From: Uranotaenia lowii
Taxonomy: Eukaryota; Arthropoda; Insecta; Diptera; Culicidae
Length of the DNA stretch: 64,000 nt
NCBI RefSeq assembly: GCF_029784155.1
Contig: NC_073692.1
Location: forward strand, 422,412,304 to 422,476,303
Direction of reading: 5' to 3'
A program made the position numbers and the translations under genes. Below the pieces are notes generated by a model, which saw nothing but the letters and a program-made list of their open reading frames with translations, did not search any database and was not told the origin of the DNA. The first letter of the stretch is position 1. Every line of letters starts with the position of its first letter. Below, one piece after another: positions 1 to 11,757 of this stretch.

Positions 1-248
1 TAACTTCAACCTGATATTTATAAACTAGTATAAACATTATAATATAAGAATGTTAAACATTAAAAGCTTTAATAAAAATTGAACGCAAAATATCATTTCA
101 AGTTCACTTAAAACTATATTCCATTGTATTGTATCTAATCTCTGCGAAACTAATATGTTATGTTTTCTAACTGATTTTGGCTGCGGCCCTCTACGTCATA
201 GAAAATGTTTAATGCGGCCCGCACACCTAAACGAGTTTGACATGCCTG
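1..248. mobile_element. Putative hAT-like transposon end, truncated by the window edge
   Basis: The stretch ends in ACGAGTTTGACATGCCTG (231-248). Read on the minus strand this gives CAGGCATGTCAAACTC, which resembles the CAGG-GTGTCAAACTC terminal repeat of many animal hAT elements. GCGGCCC occurs just inside it, at 183-189 and 214-220, as is common near such ends. An 8-bp duplication would be GTCTAGTG (249-256), but the other end is outside the window, so this cannot be tested. No coding sequence is visible. Moderate to low confidence. Confidence 0.4.
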
Positions 249-340
249 GTCTAGTGTATTAAATCGGGTTTTTTAATATTGAGTTTGGTTATTTTAGCTA
301 TCGATTTTATTTAATCATTTTTCTTTATAGATAAATCATA

Positions 341-1676
341 TTCCGTGACCGGCCCTAATTCTGCGCAGTCCCAAACTCTGCGCATTTTTATATTCATACA
401 GAAATCTTTCAAGATGTGCTGAACAAAATATCCATGAAACAAGCTGAAACTCTTCAGTTACAGTTTATCTTCAAAATGCTTCCAATTATTTTGAAATCTG
501 ATGAATTGTTCGCGAGAAATGGAAAAAATCAAAATAAATGTAGGAAGCAAACGTTGAAAAATGGCCGCCGTTAACAGTTCAGCTTAAGTGTTAGGAAAAC
601 AAAAAGATGAAATGAAACAGTATTAAAAAGAATTTTTTCATTGGCCTCTACGGGGAAGATAAAATCACTCTGAACATGACTGTTAAAAAAATTGAGAAAA
701 AATTGGTTTTTCAAATCAAAACAATGATTTTACCAATGCGCAGAATTTGACACCATTTGTTTACTTATGTTCCTAATGCGCAGAATGAAAAGCACCGGAG
801 TGAACTGATGCTAAAGCTGCAAGGAATTGAATGCAGGGAGTTAGGAGACTTTCAATTATAGTTTTCTAATAAGTTTTATGAAGATTGTGTACCCGTAAAG
901 TTGTTAGGATTTTCTTAGAAATCTCTTCGAAACTATATCTTTTGTTGACAAAAAAAAGAAAATCTTGATTTGCGTTCTCAATCGTGTTCGCGTGTTAATC
1001 GTTCAGTTCCAACTGTACAGACTGTTCCGACGTATAGAAGCAGTTCCGGCAAGCCATAAAATCGCCCCAGGTGGGCGATTTTGTGGCCCACCGGAACTTC
1101 TTCTGTATGTCGGAATAGTGTACACTGCACACCAACGAAACAAGTTAATTTGACCAGATCCGGCAAAGAATGTGATCGGTCAACAAATATTGGGTAAGCG
1201 AGCTGCAGGAAAAAGCATCTGCAAGTAAAATATAGCAAATCTAAGAAATAGTGAAAGAAAGTGTCACATAAGGTTCAAAGATCCAAGGCTTTAATTGGCC
1301 CTTTTTCATAATTTGCAATAGTTTACTAAGCGTAAAACATGTTTTTAAGACTTTTAAATTAAATTCAATGTTTGTCTTACAAGTACGGAATGGTATATTG
1401 GTTTTATTTGGGTGCGCAGAATATGGGACATATGCGCAGAATTAGGATCAAATAGAAAATATAGCGCAGAATAAGGGCCACTTGCATTTTTTAAAAATGT
1501 TGTAAATAATCCACATTTTTGCTCCGAAATTGAGCTCTCATTATTTTTGCCGTTAAATTTGTTAGTTAACCCAACTGTACACGAAATTTTGAGGATATTC
1601 ATTGAAAGGTAAATTTTTTATAACTTAAAACATTTGAAAAATCCTCAACTGCGCAGAATTAGGGCCGTTCACGGTA
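341..1676. mobile_element. Non-autonomous TA-flanked DNA transposon with reiterated GCGCAGAAT motifs
   Basis: The ends are inverted repeats of about 28 bp. The left contains CCGTGACCGGCCCTAATTC and the right, read on the minus strand, CCGTGAACGGCCCTAATTC (about 26 of 28 positions agree). TA dinucleotides flank both ends (339-340 and 1677-1678), as in Tc1/mariner-type insertions. The terminal motif GCGCAGAAT recurs inside near 737, 777, 1415, 1434 and 1463, with related copies on the opposite strand near 360-385. No transposase frame is present, so the element is non-autonomous. The superfamily is inferred only from the TA duplication. Confidence 0.75.
1014..1133. repeat. Internal imperfect palindrome of about 120 bp
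   Basis: The left arm (about 1014-1069) and right arm (about 1071-1133) pair at roughly 80 percent of positions around the centre ATCGCCCCAGGTGGGCGAT. Landmarks are GTTCCGACGTATAGAAG on the left and the complement of CTTCTGTATGTCGGAAT on the right. It lies in the middle of the element at 341-1,676. The short open frames on both strands here are by-products of the palindrome. Confidence 0.7.
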
Positions 1677-1855
1677 TAGTTCAGAAATAAGGAATCCATC
1701 ATTGTGTCATATGTTTCCAAAGATAATATGCCCTCTGTAAGAAAGCCTCCAATCCATTGTTAAGTGTATTAAATCGGGTTTTTAGTATGTTGCACTTGAC
1801 TGCAAAAAGCCGAGTTGCTATTCCCAACTACGCATATACATGTTAATGTAAAATA

Positions 1856-3434
1856 AAATGAGCGAAATAAGAATAGCACCACTTTGTGTTTTACTTGTTA
1901 AAAAATGTATGTTTAAAAATCATAAAAATTTTCTTCTCTATATTATTTTGAATTGTTCAACGGATAAATCAATCATAACTTTACTTTTTTTTTGGATGTT
2001 GCAATTGGCGTTGAGGACCAAAACTATGGAAAAAGGGTGCGAAATAAGAATAGCACCACTTGTGTTTTTCAACAAAAAACAAGATTATTTCTAAAACATT
2101 ACCGTGTAAAAGTGAATAATAATGCTTCTACAAATTATTTGAATAGATAACTGCATTTTATGGAGTTTTCTAGAATTCCAAAGATTTTAAAATGGTGTTT
2201 TAAGAGATGCTATTCTAGAACTAAGGAATTTGATATTTGAGCTGTTATTCTTTACCAAACTACTTACTTTCTTCATTAAAATGACGTAAAATGATGAACC
2301 AAACATTTTCGGTTTATTTTAAATCAGAAAAAACAGGTTGGAATTCATGAACTTCGATTTTTTTCAGTAAATATCAATTTTTCCAGTTTCAAGTCATAGA
2401 TGGCAGCACTATATTGTCGTTAAAACCGAATCAAGTCTCAATATTGATTTTTCTAGTTTATTTAGGCCTATATTTATCATTTTGAGGTAGTTTTCCAACA
2501 CAGTTTTGTTGGAGTTCACGCTGCAGAAATCTTTTATGGATTTGCAAAAAAAATCACCAGCACAAGAATATACTACCGCCAAAATTCCTGCTAATCTCCA
2601 CTTCCGTTTCAATTTCAAATAAAACCAATACTGCTAGTTATCTGGTTAATCATGCTCCATTGGAAAGTACAAAATTATTCTGATTATCGGTCCAAGAAAT
2701 TCACTTTTATCGGTCCTTGATGAAATTCTTATTTTTTGATATTGTGATCTTAGAATCTCCAAGGCGGTCACACGGTACCAAGTACTTATTTCTTGACCAA
2801 AATCATCCAGCACACCTAAATTATTCCCAGATATTTGAAAATGGGCATCAATTCGGTTGTTGTGCTGCCATCTAAGACTTGAAACTAGAGAAATAGCGTT
2901 TGACTATTTAAAAACATCAGTATTTTTGAATTTGAAGCCTGTTTTTTTATTCAAATTTAGCCTCAAATCTATGTTTCGTCAAGTTGCATCATACTAATGA
3001 ATGATAATGAAGAAATAAAGCAGTATGATAAAGTATTATAGCTCAAGTATCAAATTCCTAAACGCTAGAGGAGCATCTCTTAAAACCCCCTTTCAAAACA
3101 TTTGAAAATCTTTGAAATTCTAGAAAACTCCTTAAAATACAGTTATCTATTCAAATAATTCGTAGAAGCAATATTATTCACTTTTACTCGGTAAATTTTT
3201 AGAAATAATCTTGATTTTGTTAAAAAATACAAGTGGTGCTATTCTTATTTTGCACCCTTTTTCCATAGTTTTGGTCCTCAACGCCAATTGCAAAGTTTAA
3301 AAAAAGTAAACCTATGCTTGATTTATCCGTTAAACAATTCAAAACAATATAGAGAACAAAAACTTGGTGATTTTCAAACATACATATTTTAACAAGCAAA
3401 AAACATAGTGGTTCTATTCTTATTTCGCTCACTG
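1856..3434. mobile_element. Tc1-like non-autonomous element with long inverted repeats of IR/DR type
   Basis: Two arms of about 560 bp (1856-2412 and 2868-3434) are inverted copies around a ~455-bp loop. The right end, read on the minus strand, starts CAGTGAGCGAAATAAGAA, a Tc1-type terminus next to TA (3435-3436). The left end has decayed to AAATGAGCGAAATAAGAA next to TA (1854-1855). Each arm carries a second copy of the GCGAAATAAGAATAGCACC motif about 180 bp inward (near 2039 and 3248). Two transposase-site-like repeats per arm is the IR/DR layout known from part of the Tc1 family. No transposase is encoded; the small frames on both strands are mirror copies from the two arms. Confidence 0.8.
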
Positions 3435-3436
3435 TA

Positions 3437-4162
3437 GTATATTTTATTTAATCAGTTATTCATCTATTTTTCGCTGAAACTAACATTATATGGAAAGGCG
3501 AGCAAACAATCAGCTGATTTCAAACGCCCTGATAAATTAAACGAAAGTCAAAATTGAAAAATCAAAATTCATTATTCATTAACGATGGATCCGAATTAGC
3601 CTTTACCCTTGATTATTATTACCGATTCCCGATAACTTGCTAGAAAAAAAATCCAGTAGCTACGAAACGATTTCTGGAACGAACGAAGAAAAGCGCAGCT
3701 GATGACCGGAAAAGTCGGAACTTGGCAGGGCTACTATAGAGCTGAAGGCTTGCAGCCAGTATGCCGCTACGGCCAGGACCAGATGTTGTCCAGTTTGATT
3801 AGATTTGGGTTTTGTTTTGTCCCGGTAATGTTTGGGTGTTTCTCGGAATCGGGCCAGTTTCCGGTGCAATGAACGAAAATTCAATTTCAGGTTTCTATGC
3901 TGGTTTCTGCTGAGATTCCTCAGAACAGCAAACATCGGTATTTTTATAAGAGTTGCAGGGTATAGATTGTCTTTAAAATGCTTTACATCGTACGGCTGAT
4001 GGGAAAATTAAGTCTGTCATAAGAAAAAAAAATTGAATTCACTGTTAATTGGCCGATGTCTCTTGAAATATATTCAAATTTATTTTAAATTTTAACTTTC
4101 TGTTAAAAACACCAGCCTCTCCCCCAATCATACTTTCCTTCGATTTTTTATATAATGTTATA
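3437..4162. other. Non-repetitive stretch, no gene seen
   Basis: About 0.7 kb between two transposons. The part at 3,655-3,935 has a more balanced composition and a 91-codon open frame on the minus strand, but its translation is low-complexity basic and polar residues with no recognisable domain. I see no repeat termini or RNA gene. Confidence 0.5.
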
Positions 4163-6300
4163 GTTACCCAGACAACTATTTGGTGGGTATTTCGAATTTG
4201 CAACGCAAATATACATGCAAATATACCTGTAAACATTAGCAGGTACATTAGCAAACATATTCTTGATTTGGATTGTATTAAGTTACGATTTGCACGACTT
4301 GTCATGCGCATCATTTACGACTACCCTGATTTTTTTGGAATATACTTTGACAATTTACATCATCATATAGATGATTGAGGTTGTAATATACGACATTTTT
4401 CGTAACCGTAACAATATGGAAAGTTTGACGACTTATTTGGTCGTCTTTTGCAACTTGAGTGCAGGGCTCTCATTTTCCGTCAGTTGAATAAAAATAAGAT
4501 TATTATTTTTTTTATACTTTAAACCAATCAGTTTATTCATTTATAAAAATAATAAAAATAAGATTATTTCAAAGAAATGCGTTTTTTTGCTGTCAAATTC
4601 AAGTTTATATCGTACAAATTTATTATTTGCCTGATTTCTGATTTTATTGTTAGTACCTGGACTTAATCCCCTGACCATACGATCTGCAGCTCATGATGGT
4701 TCCTCGACGCTATCTGGAATATATAAATTCAAGGGGATTTGCTTCAAAGGCTTAAACCAAAAGCAAATCGTATATTTCTATAACTTAAATCTTTCAAATC
4801 GTAGAACGCGTCATCGATGATCTAAAAAGAGACCAACATTTTGAAGCCTCCTTTAATTCGATTCCAATCATCGATGTCCCATTATCATAAACAATTTTAT
4901 TGAACTTTTTTGTATTCTTTTACGATTCCCAGCAAATACGTTTTACGAAAATCAGGCATGCGAATTAATTTGCAAAGGTATACGATTGCATGCACATTAT
5001 TACGAATCAATGCAGTTATATACGTTTTTAATTTCGAATTATTTTATGCATAGCACGACAAAATCTCTCAGTCACGGCTGATCACCGTATATCGGTCGTT
5101 TCACGGATTTTTTGCGAATTGTCCTACACAAAGGTCGAGTTCATATGTACATAAATACGAATCTCTCTTCTTGTCGTAATGAAATCATGCAATGCTTTTA
5201 AATACGATAAAGAATATGCATGGACCGCACATTGTAGGTGCAGATATACGAAAATGAGTATAAATAACATTCTATAGGGGAGAATGAGGATACTTGATCC
5301 CTGGGGATACTTGATTCCTTAGCTATATCTCGAAACAAGAATGTCTTACAAAGATCAAATGTTCTAGAAAAATGTGCCAAAATGAGCAAAATAACAATGC
5401 TTGTAGTTTAAAAATTTTTAACAAAATTATTGTTTGAGTTATAGAACTTTGTTTGAAAAATTTCACAAAATGTAACTTGAAGATCTTTTTTCATCACTTT
5501 AAAATGTTCCTTACATGAGAAAATTATGAAAAAAATATTTGTTCCAATGTATCAATCGTTCGAGCGTAAAATGAACTTCATAATGCCATATTTTCAAAGT
5601 AATGGAAAACTCTCAACTTTTTTCAGAATTTTTTTTCTAAAATGATAATTATGGGTACAATTGATCCCCTAGAGTTGGGTACAATTGATCCCCCTTCCAA
5701 ACGACATATTCTTCTTCTGAATTGATCTTTATAAATGCTGATTACGAAATTACTAATATTTATCCAAAAACTAATATTTATCAAACAATTGTCTGAAGAA
5801 AAGAGCAACAATAATTAACTTTCTCTTAGTTATAAAAAATAGCGCCTGTATGTATGCAATGTTTTTAGCGTTGAGAAAAAGTTATAGAATTTTCTTCTTA
5901 TGTCTGCTATTAATTGTTAAATGAGAACAAACATGACCAAAATAGTCAATTTACATTCTATCTTGGGGTTTTGTTTGATTTTTATACAAGGCTTAGGGCT
6001 TCCTGAATAAAAGATCAAGTCTCCTTCAATAGGGGATCAAGTCTCCTCTAACTTCAGAAAAATCGCAATTTTTTTACTCCCACGAAAATGCTTCTAGTTC
6101 ATCAATGGGTTCAAGTATCGTTCTAATTTTTGGGGCATAGAAACTTGAAGTTACAAGCTGCCAGAAAATGTCAAAGACGGCGAGTTGCTAATTTTTTCCA
6201 AAAAGATATGGTGAAAATAAGAAAAGGGGATCAAGTATCCCCACTCTCCCCTACGATTTAATCTGTAAAAGAAAATACGACTTCTGGTTGTCTGGGTAAC
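4163..6300. mobile_element. DNA transposon with GTTACCCAGACAAC ends and many TACGA motifs, split by a later insertion
   Basis: The left end reads GTTACCCAGACAAC (4163-4176). The right end, on the minus strand, reads GTTACCCAGACAACCAGAAG (6300 downward). The body between 4,270 and 5,250 is dotted with ATACGA, TTACGA and TACGAT motifs, and the right remnant ends TACGATTT...ATACGACTTC, so the motif runs through the element. A complete second transposon occupies 5,277-6,251. Removing it leaves about 1.16 kb. No clear 8-bp or TA duplication flanks the outer ends, so the superfamily is not assigned. No coding sequence. Confidence 0.7.
5277..6251. mobile_element. Nested non-autonomous TA-flanked transposon with GGGGAGA ends
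   Basis: The left end (after TA at 5275-5276) reads GGGGAGAATGAGGATACTTG. The right end, on the minus strand before TA at 6252-6253, reads GGGGAGAGTGGGGATACTTG. The motif GATCAAG/TTGATCCC recurs inside near 5300, 5660, 5685, 6010 and 6035. Excising the element restores a TACGATTT motif typical of the outer element, which supports the TA insertion site. No transposase frame. This is the clearest nested insertion in the window. Confidence 0.82.
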
Positions 6301-8285
6301 AAAAGTAATGTGTCAAAAAATGTAATCGGTTTTTTAATGTATAACGGTGGATGATTTCATAAATTTTTTTAGCTTGCTTCCGAAAAGTGATGGTCAAGTA
6401 AAGTAAGAAAAAACTCTGGTAATCCCAAAAACCTGTCATTGACCATTGCTCCTTACATAACAATCCCGCAAAGGACTTATAAAGCCCAGCAAAAACGGAT
6501 AAAGTTTTTCCGATGGTGGTGACATTGCAGATACTTAGCCCTCCGTATAGCTCTTCGATTGGAAATGGACAAAATGAACGTGATGATAAAAAAAACTTGC
6601 AAACAGTAATGCGGACATACGACGAAGATGTCGCCGTCGTCGTCTGCACGGAAGTCGATAATCAGTGATACAAGATTTTTACGTTTGTTTCCTTTTTTTG
6701 GTTCTGCTTGCTCTTAGAACTCTGATTCCATCTGACTCGGCTGTTTGAAAGTTGTAAAATTAAAAAAGACATGAGAGAAAAAAGATTCGGTCATTCAGCG
6801 TTGAGGTGGACAGAAAAGTTCAGTTGTTTTTTTTTATGTACGGAAAGTTTGGATTTCATGCACCATTGCCGGCTTATATCTAGGTGAAATTTTATTAAAA
6901 CTGACAGAGAAAAATTTTACTTTCACGAGTTTTTTTAGAGTTCTTGATTTAAGTATTTCATTGAAGATACATTGACTGTACCACCAAGTTTAAGCTGCTT
7001 ATTTTTATGTTTACTTTAATTTATCAACACAAATATCGTTTCTTCAATTACTGAAGTCATAATTTTAAGATGATTCTATGTTGTACTCATATAAACGGTA
7101 GATAATTGGAACGATTCACACGCATATGATTCCAAAGAATGGAAATTGGCTTCAAACTGAGAGGACAGAACATCCCTTTTATGATTGCCATTAATGAATG
7201 GGTGTTACGAGTAGCGGGTGGTATTTATCTGCACTAAACCAAGTGCGCCCATTCAGAATTAGCAGTCTGGTTGGATTCGAAGACACTGCGCAAAAAGTTC
7301 TGCCTCTGACACATACGAGAATGCCATGTATTAAGTATCTCTGAAGTGTGTTGTAGTTTGCCTTTTTGCTGAGGCCCTGGAAATCGGCTGACGGAATTCG
7401 CTACAATTTGCCCCATCGTCGTTGAGGGAGGCAGCCAGATGTCACTTTATTTGTTAATCAAACTAAACTGCTGTGTGAGTGGGTGGCTGTATGAATTCGG
7501 GAGAGGCCGACTGACTACAGTCTGCGGAAGACAAACGATGAGAGCTGTTCTTGCTTCCCGTTTATTCGTACATTCGTTGATGATTGCCTTACTTTAGATC
7601 ATCTGTGCCCCTTCTCCTCCTTCAAGATTCCAAGTGGAACCTTAACCGAGACGACCTTGGCTTCGGAACGATTTCAGAAGAATTTCACGACCGGGAACAG
7701 CAGGAGGAGCTTCGAAATAAATATTCATTAAAAACTCATACGTGCAAATTGCAAACGATTCCACGGGCGGCTTCCGAGATGATACTATAGGACTTCGCCT
7801 TGGCATATTGAGGAATAATTTGCTCAACACACAAACACCCAACGGGGGCTAATGAAGCGGACACAGATCTGTTTGCGGATTAATTATGACTCTATTCTCT
7901 TTGTGCTGCTACAGCATACAGCACCTAGTCTGAATGCTCAATTTTATTGCTCAATGAAAGCTAATTGCAGGATATGCACACCACAGACTCTGATGGCTGA
8001 AGATGAAGATATAAATACTCGGAGGAATGCCTTGGAAATATGCTTTGGATGAATTAAAAGTTTTTACTAAGTTAGCACCAATAATGCATTAAAAAACGCC
8101 GTTTTGAAAAGTATCAATTCTCTTACGAGAAAGAATGGCCTTCAAAGGTAAATTCCTATAAAAAAGAAAAAAAAATCAGTTCTCGTTACTCGTTAACTAA
8201 AATTAAGAATTTTTTTTAGCATAATAAAGAAATTTTTGGAGTATCCTATTAAGAGCAATTAAGGAGTTTATTCGAAAAAAAAAAA
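6301..8285. other. Non-repetitive stretch, no gene seen
   Basis: About 2 kb with no repeat termini. From about 7,420 to 8,050 the composition is more balanced than in the surroundings. Open frames there are 60-68 codons, overlap on both strands and show no domain. It could be host intergenic or regulatory DNA. Confidence 0.5.
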
Positions 8286-8289
8286 TGCA

Positions 8290-8990
8290 ATACTTGGTTA
8301 TGTGAATAACTATTGAATGATGTATGGAGATTGATAACATTTTCAGTGAAACTACCTAAGAGTAGTGTAATGTGTACGGGTTCAAAATTCGATGACAACC
8401 TATTTAGCTGTTTTGGGATAGCGTCCAATACTGAAGTTCATGGACAATTTTTTTGGGCAGGATCGAGACAAATGCAGGAAAGTCACAGTGGGAGACTCAA
8501 AATCAGCTGAAAATCAACTATTCGACAGTTTACATGATAAATCGTTAAAGAAGTCCTAGAGGACCTAATAAAGAGCTAAAATTTCAATAAAAGTGAAGAT
8601 GATTGATTCCATGCAGTGAGAGGAATGTTAGAGGGTTTTTCAAGCTCAATCCAAAAATATGAATAGAGGAAGTAATCAAAAAGCCAAATTTTTCGGACTT
8701 GTTTATCTAGCTGACTCATAAACAGGCCTGACTTTATTTCTACAAGATAGAAAAGCTATCTATGTACCAGTAAAATAAACAAAATAATGGTGGTCAAATC
8801 GTTCGCAAAATATTTGGACTTCTTGTGGGAATATATTTTGATAATTTTCGTAATATACACCAAAACTTTAGCGGTCACCTGACAGGTTTCGAATTAGAAA
8901 CTTTTAGTTGACAAGTCTAGCCTGTACTTTCTGGACATAAACAAGGAGAAAAAATTAAAAACATTAATGTCTATCATTCGAGAAGGCTAA
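8290..8990 (+). repeat. Ancient dispersed repeat, copy A
   Basis: A series of blocks recurs in the same order at 22,375-22,985. They include TTCAGTGAA followed by CTACCTAA, GGACCTAATA, AAAAGTGAAGAT, TCAAATCGTTCG and CACCTGACAGGT. Similarity is patchy, with many indels, so this is an old copy. No terminal repeats were seen. The short open frame at 8,313-8,510 is not preserved in the other copy. Confidence 0.55.
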
Positions 8991-9184
8991 CGATCTGAAG
9001 AAATTGCAAATTACTCAGTCTTTCATAACGATTGACACGATGGCTAAAAATACATTGAAGACTACTTCCAAATGCGACCGTTTTCTCTGAAAAGCACTTC
9101 AATAGGTCCCACTTTATTTATACTCTGTTCAAGTTTGATCTAGAATCGTGCCATCACGCATAAATGGAAGTGGAGTGATAAAAA

Positions 9185-9510
9185 GTCAAATATGTTGCTC
9201 TGTTGGTACATCTTTGTACCTGAAAATAATCACATTTTCGTAGGTGATGGAAAGAATTAGAGAAACATGAGCTATCAAAGAATGAAAGAACATAAGCCAT
9301 AAATATCATGAATTTTTCAAAAAAGATACAACGGCCCACCGGCAGGACTAAAACTTTGAAGCGGAGATTGCAGGTTCAAGTCCTGCCGGTGAGCCGTTGT
9401 ATCTTTTTCGAAGAATTCATTATATTTACGACTTATGTTCTTTCGTTGTTTGATAACTCATGTTTCTCTAATTCTTTCCATCATCTACGAAAATGTCAAA
9501 TATGTTGTTT
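9185..9510. mobile_element. Palindromic MITE with a tRNA-like T-arm at its centre
   Basis: Arms at 9,232-9,349 and 9,376-9,495 are inverted copies at close to 90 percent identity (GGTGATGGAAAGAATTAG on the left; its complement ends the right). The centre carries GCAGGTTCAAGTCCTGC (9370-9386), a perfect T-stem/T-loop with a B-box-like GGTTCAAGTCC. On the left the element extends to GGTACATCTTTGTACC (about 9207-9222), itself a small palindrome that is shared with the copy at 62,365-62,555. AAAGTCAAATATGTTG near 9183 and AAATGTCAAATATGTTG near 9491 may be a flanking duplication. No coding sequence. Confidence 0.72.
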
Positions 9511-9514
9511 CTGT

Positions 9515-11757
9515 GCCGAAGGAGGACAATCGGTTAAATTTTTTATAACTTCGACCAAATTCAAAATATTGAGTTATTTTGAAGCTCAAGCTTCAGGAAA
9601 CAGCAAACGTAATCAAAATTAGCATTCATTTTAAAAAAAAAGTGGATCAAAGTATACGTTGTAGACGACGCACGTGTTGCCCAAAAATTAAAGTCGAAAA
9701 ATTTCTTCTTTGGGCGCTATCTCAAAAACCACTTGACAGAACATCATTTCATCAATTTCCATCCATGCATTTTTTTCGAATACACTGCTTAAAGCTTAAA
9801 CAGTATTATATCTACAAGAGGCATGGCCGTAGGAAAGAAGAGGATTTTCGGGGTTAATCCCCCCCCTCGCTCCCCATAATGGTCCATCAAAGCAAGCGAA
9901 GTGTTTTACTCTACAATCTAAAGTTGTAATTCTTAATCATATTTTGATGATGGAGAAAGGTGATTCGATAGTAACTATATGATTCAGAACTGATGTAAAA
10001 ACCTCGAAAACTCATCCCAGGTTCAGAATTCTGCTATTGTTATTCAAAAATTTTCCACTTATTGGAAGCAATTTATTTCTGAATACTAAATTTTTAGTAA
10101 GATTTAACTCGGTATAATCAAAATCAAAATTTTATTTGTCTTTTCGTATTTCGGATTTTATATCCAGTTCAGGATTTTTTTTCTCAGGATTTCATGATTT
10201 TCGGCTGAAATAAAATGCTATGTTTTAAATCGTCGTTTTAATTTGGTTTTACATTTCCTTAAAAATTTCTTACGTTTTTTTTCACTTTGTTGATATTTTG
10301 CCAAATATGTATTAAAAAAACACAGAAATCGTTCTAAGTTTTTGTTTCATATTCAGAATCGAAGTACATGAATTATATTCTTTTGCAAAATTCAAACATA
10401 ACAAATCTTCAAAACAGCGATACAGATTCATCAGTCGAAATTGTTTTTTTTTTTTTTTTTTTGATTTGGCAAGTCAGATAAGAAAAACACAATTTAAATA
10501 TATAAGAACTATTGAAACCCAAAACATCTGAATTATAATTATGAATTAATGATTGAGGGCTCTGAAACTGATTTCAATTTTTGCCTCATATTTCTAAACT
10601 TAGAAACCGTTTTTATGTACATTTCTGAAAACGTATTGAAATTCCGAAACATACTGGAAGTTAAAATTTTGAGTTCAGGCTCGACAATTAGATTCAGAAT
10701 TATGTGCTAGTCAAAATTCAGATTCAGATTCAGGTTGTAAATGAGCTCTTTAACCTAAATAAAATTATCAAGATGACAATTTCGGTAAGGGATTTAAAAT
10801 GCAAGAGATTGCATTTCTTTCAGCTAGTTTGATTTTAAAATATCATCAAAATCAGTTCGTTAGCACAATCCAGCTGAACTTGACAAAAAAAAGTAAAACT
10901 TGAGTTAATTTTGCATGTTTTATCTTTTGAAAACTTAAAAAAAAAACTTATTTTTTGGCATATTTTTCAACATAATAAATATTGTAGATTTGAAAGAACA
11001 AAATTTCAAACAAAAATTTTTAATTAAAAATGAGTTTGAATACATCCGATTTGACCCCGTTTCAAATTGTTGATCTCTTTCTTTTACTTTTGAAAATTGG
11101 ATTTGTTTTTTAGATTTTTTTTTATAAAATGAAACCTGTCTTAAAAAAACTTAATGTAATTTTGAATCAAACAAACAAAATAAGAAATACCCGATTTAAC
11201 CCGGAATCGCCTGAATATTTAAGAGCAAGAAATAGGAAAAGTTTATCCTGGCCTGGTTCATTCAAATTTTTTTCGGAAAATGAAATATAACATCGATCTG
11301 CATCATAATAATTTCAAATGTTTATCTCACAAATGAAATTTTTAAAGTTAGATTTCTTAACATAATTTTAAACAATTTTTGGGAGTCTGAAATGCGATTC
11401 AAAATCTGATTAGATTTTTCGATGAAAAAATAATGATTAAACTGATTGCTTTTATTTAAGTTGCAAGGCTTCTGAACTTTTGTATAATTTTTCTAAATAT
11501 TGCCTGGAATCGGATTATTAAAATTGGAGGTAGAATGCCCGAACTTTGTGAAGTTTCAAATGAAAAGGCTCAGATTTGCCAGGCCCAGATACGTGAGGGA
11601 GAATTTTTGGCAATCTTAAGCACCGGATTCGAAAATGAACTTTGTAAAAGAACTTAAAAATAAATGAACATAACGTTAAAAAACTTGTTTTGTTTCAGCA
11701 AAAATCCACAAAAAGATCATCAAAACCCCAAAATCAATTTTGTTTAATATTTGTTCA
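9515..11757. other. AT-rich spacer, no gene seen
   Basis: About 2.2 kb of very AT-rich DNA with a 20-base T run near 10,443-10,462. The open frame at 9,579-9,857 has no recognisable product. No terminal repeats or RNA genes were seen. Array 1 begins at its right edge. Confidence 0.5.

Larger units (their letters stand above)
253..1783. repeat. Segment bracketed by a perfect 21-bp direct repeat
   Basis: A 21-bp sequence beginning AGTGTATTAAATCGGG is present at 253-273 and again, identical, at 1763-1783. The copies enclose the transposon at 341-1,676 plus about 65 bp to its left and 86 bp to its right. Without the transposon, roughly 150 bp would be flanked by the repeat. That size and repeat length would fit target-site duplication around a small retroposon, but no A box, B box or tail is visible in the 150 bp. 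Confidence 0.5.

Noticed and set aside
6251..6649. 132-codon minus-strand frame
   Set aside because: It runs into the terminal repeat of the transposon at 4,163-6,300 and has no recognisable domain.
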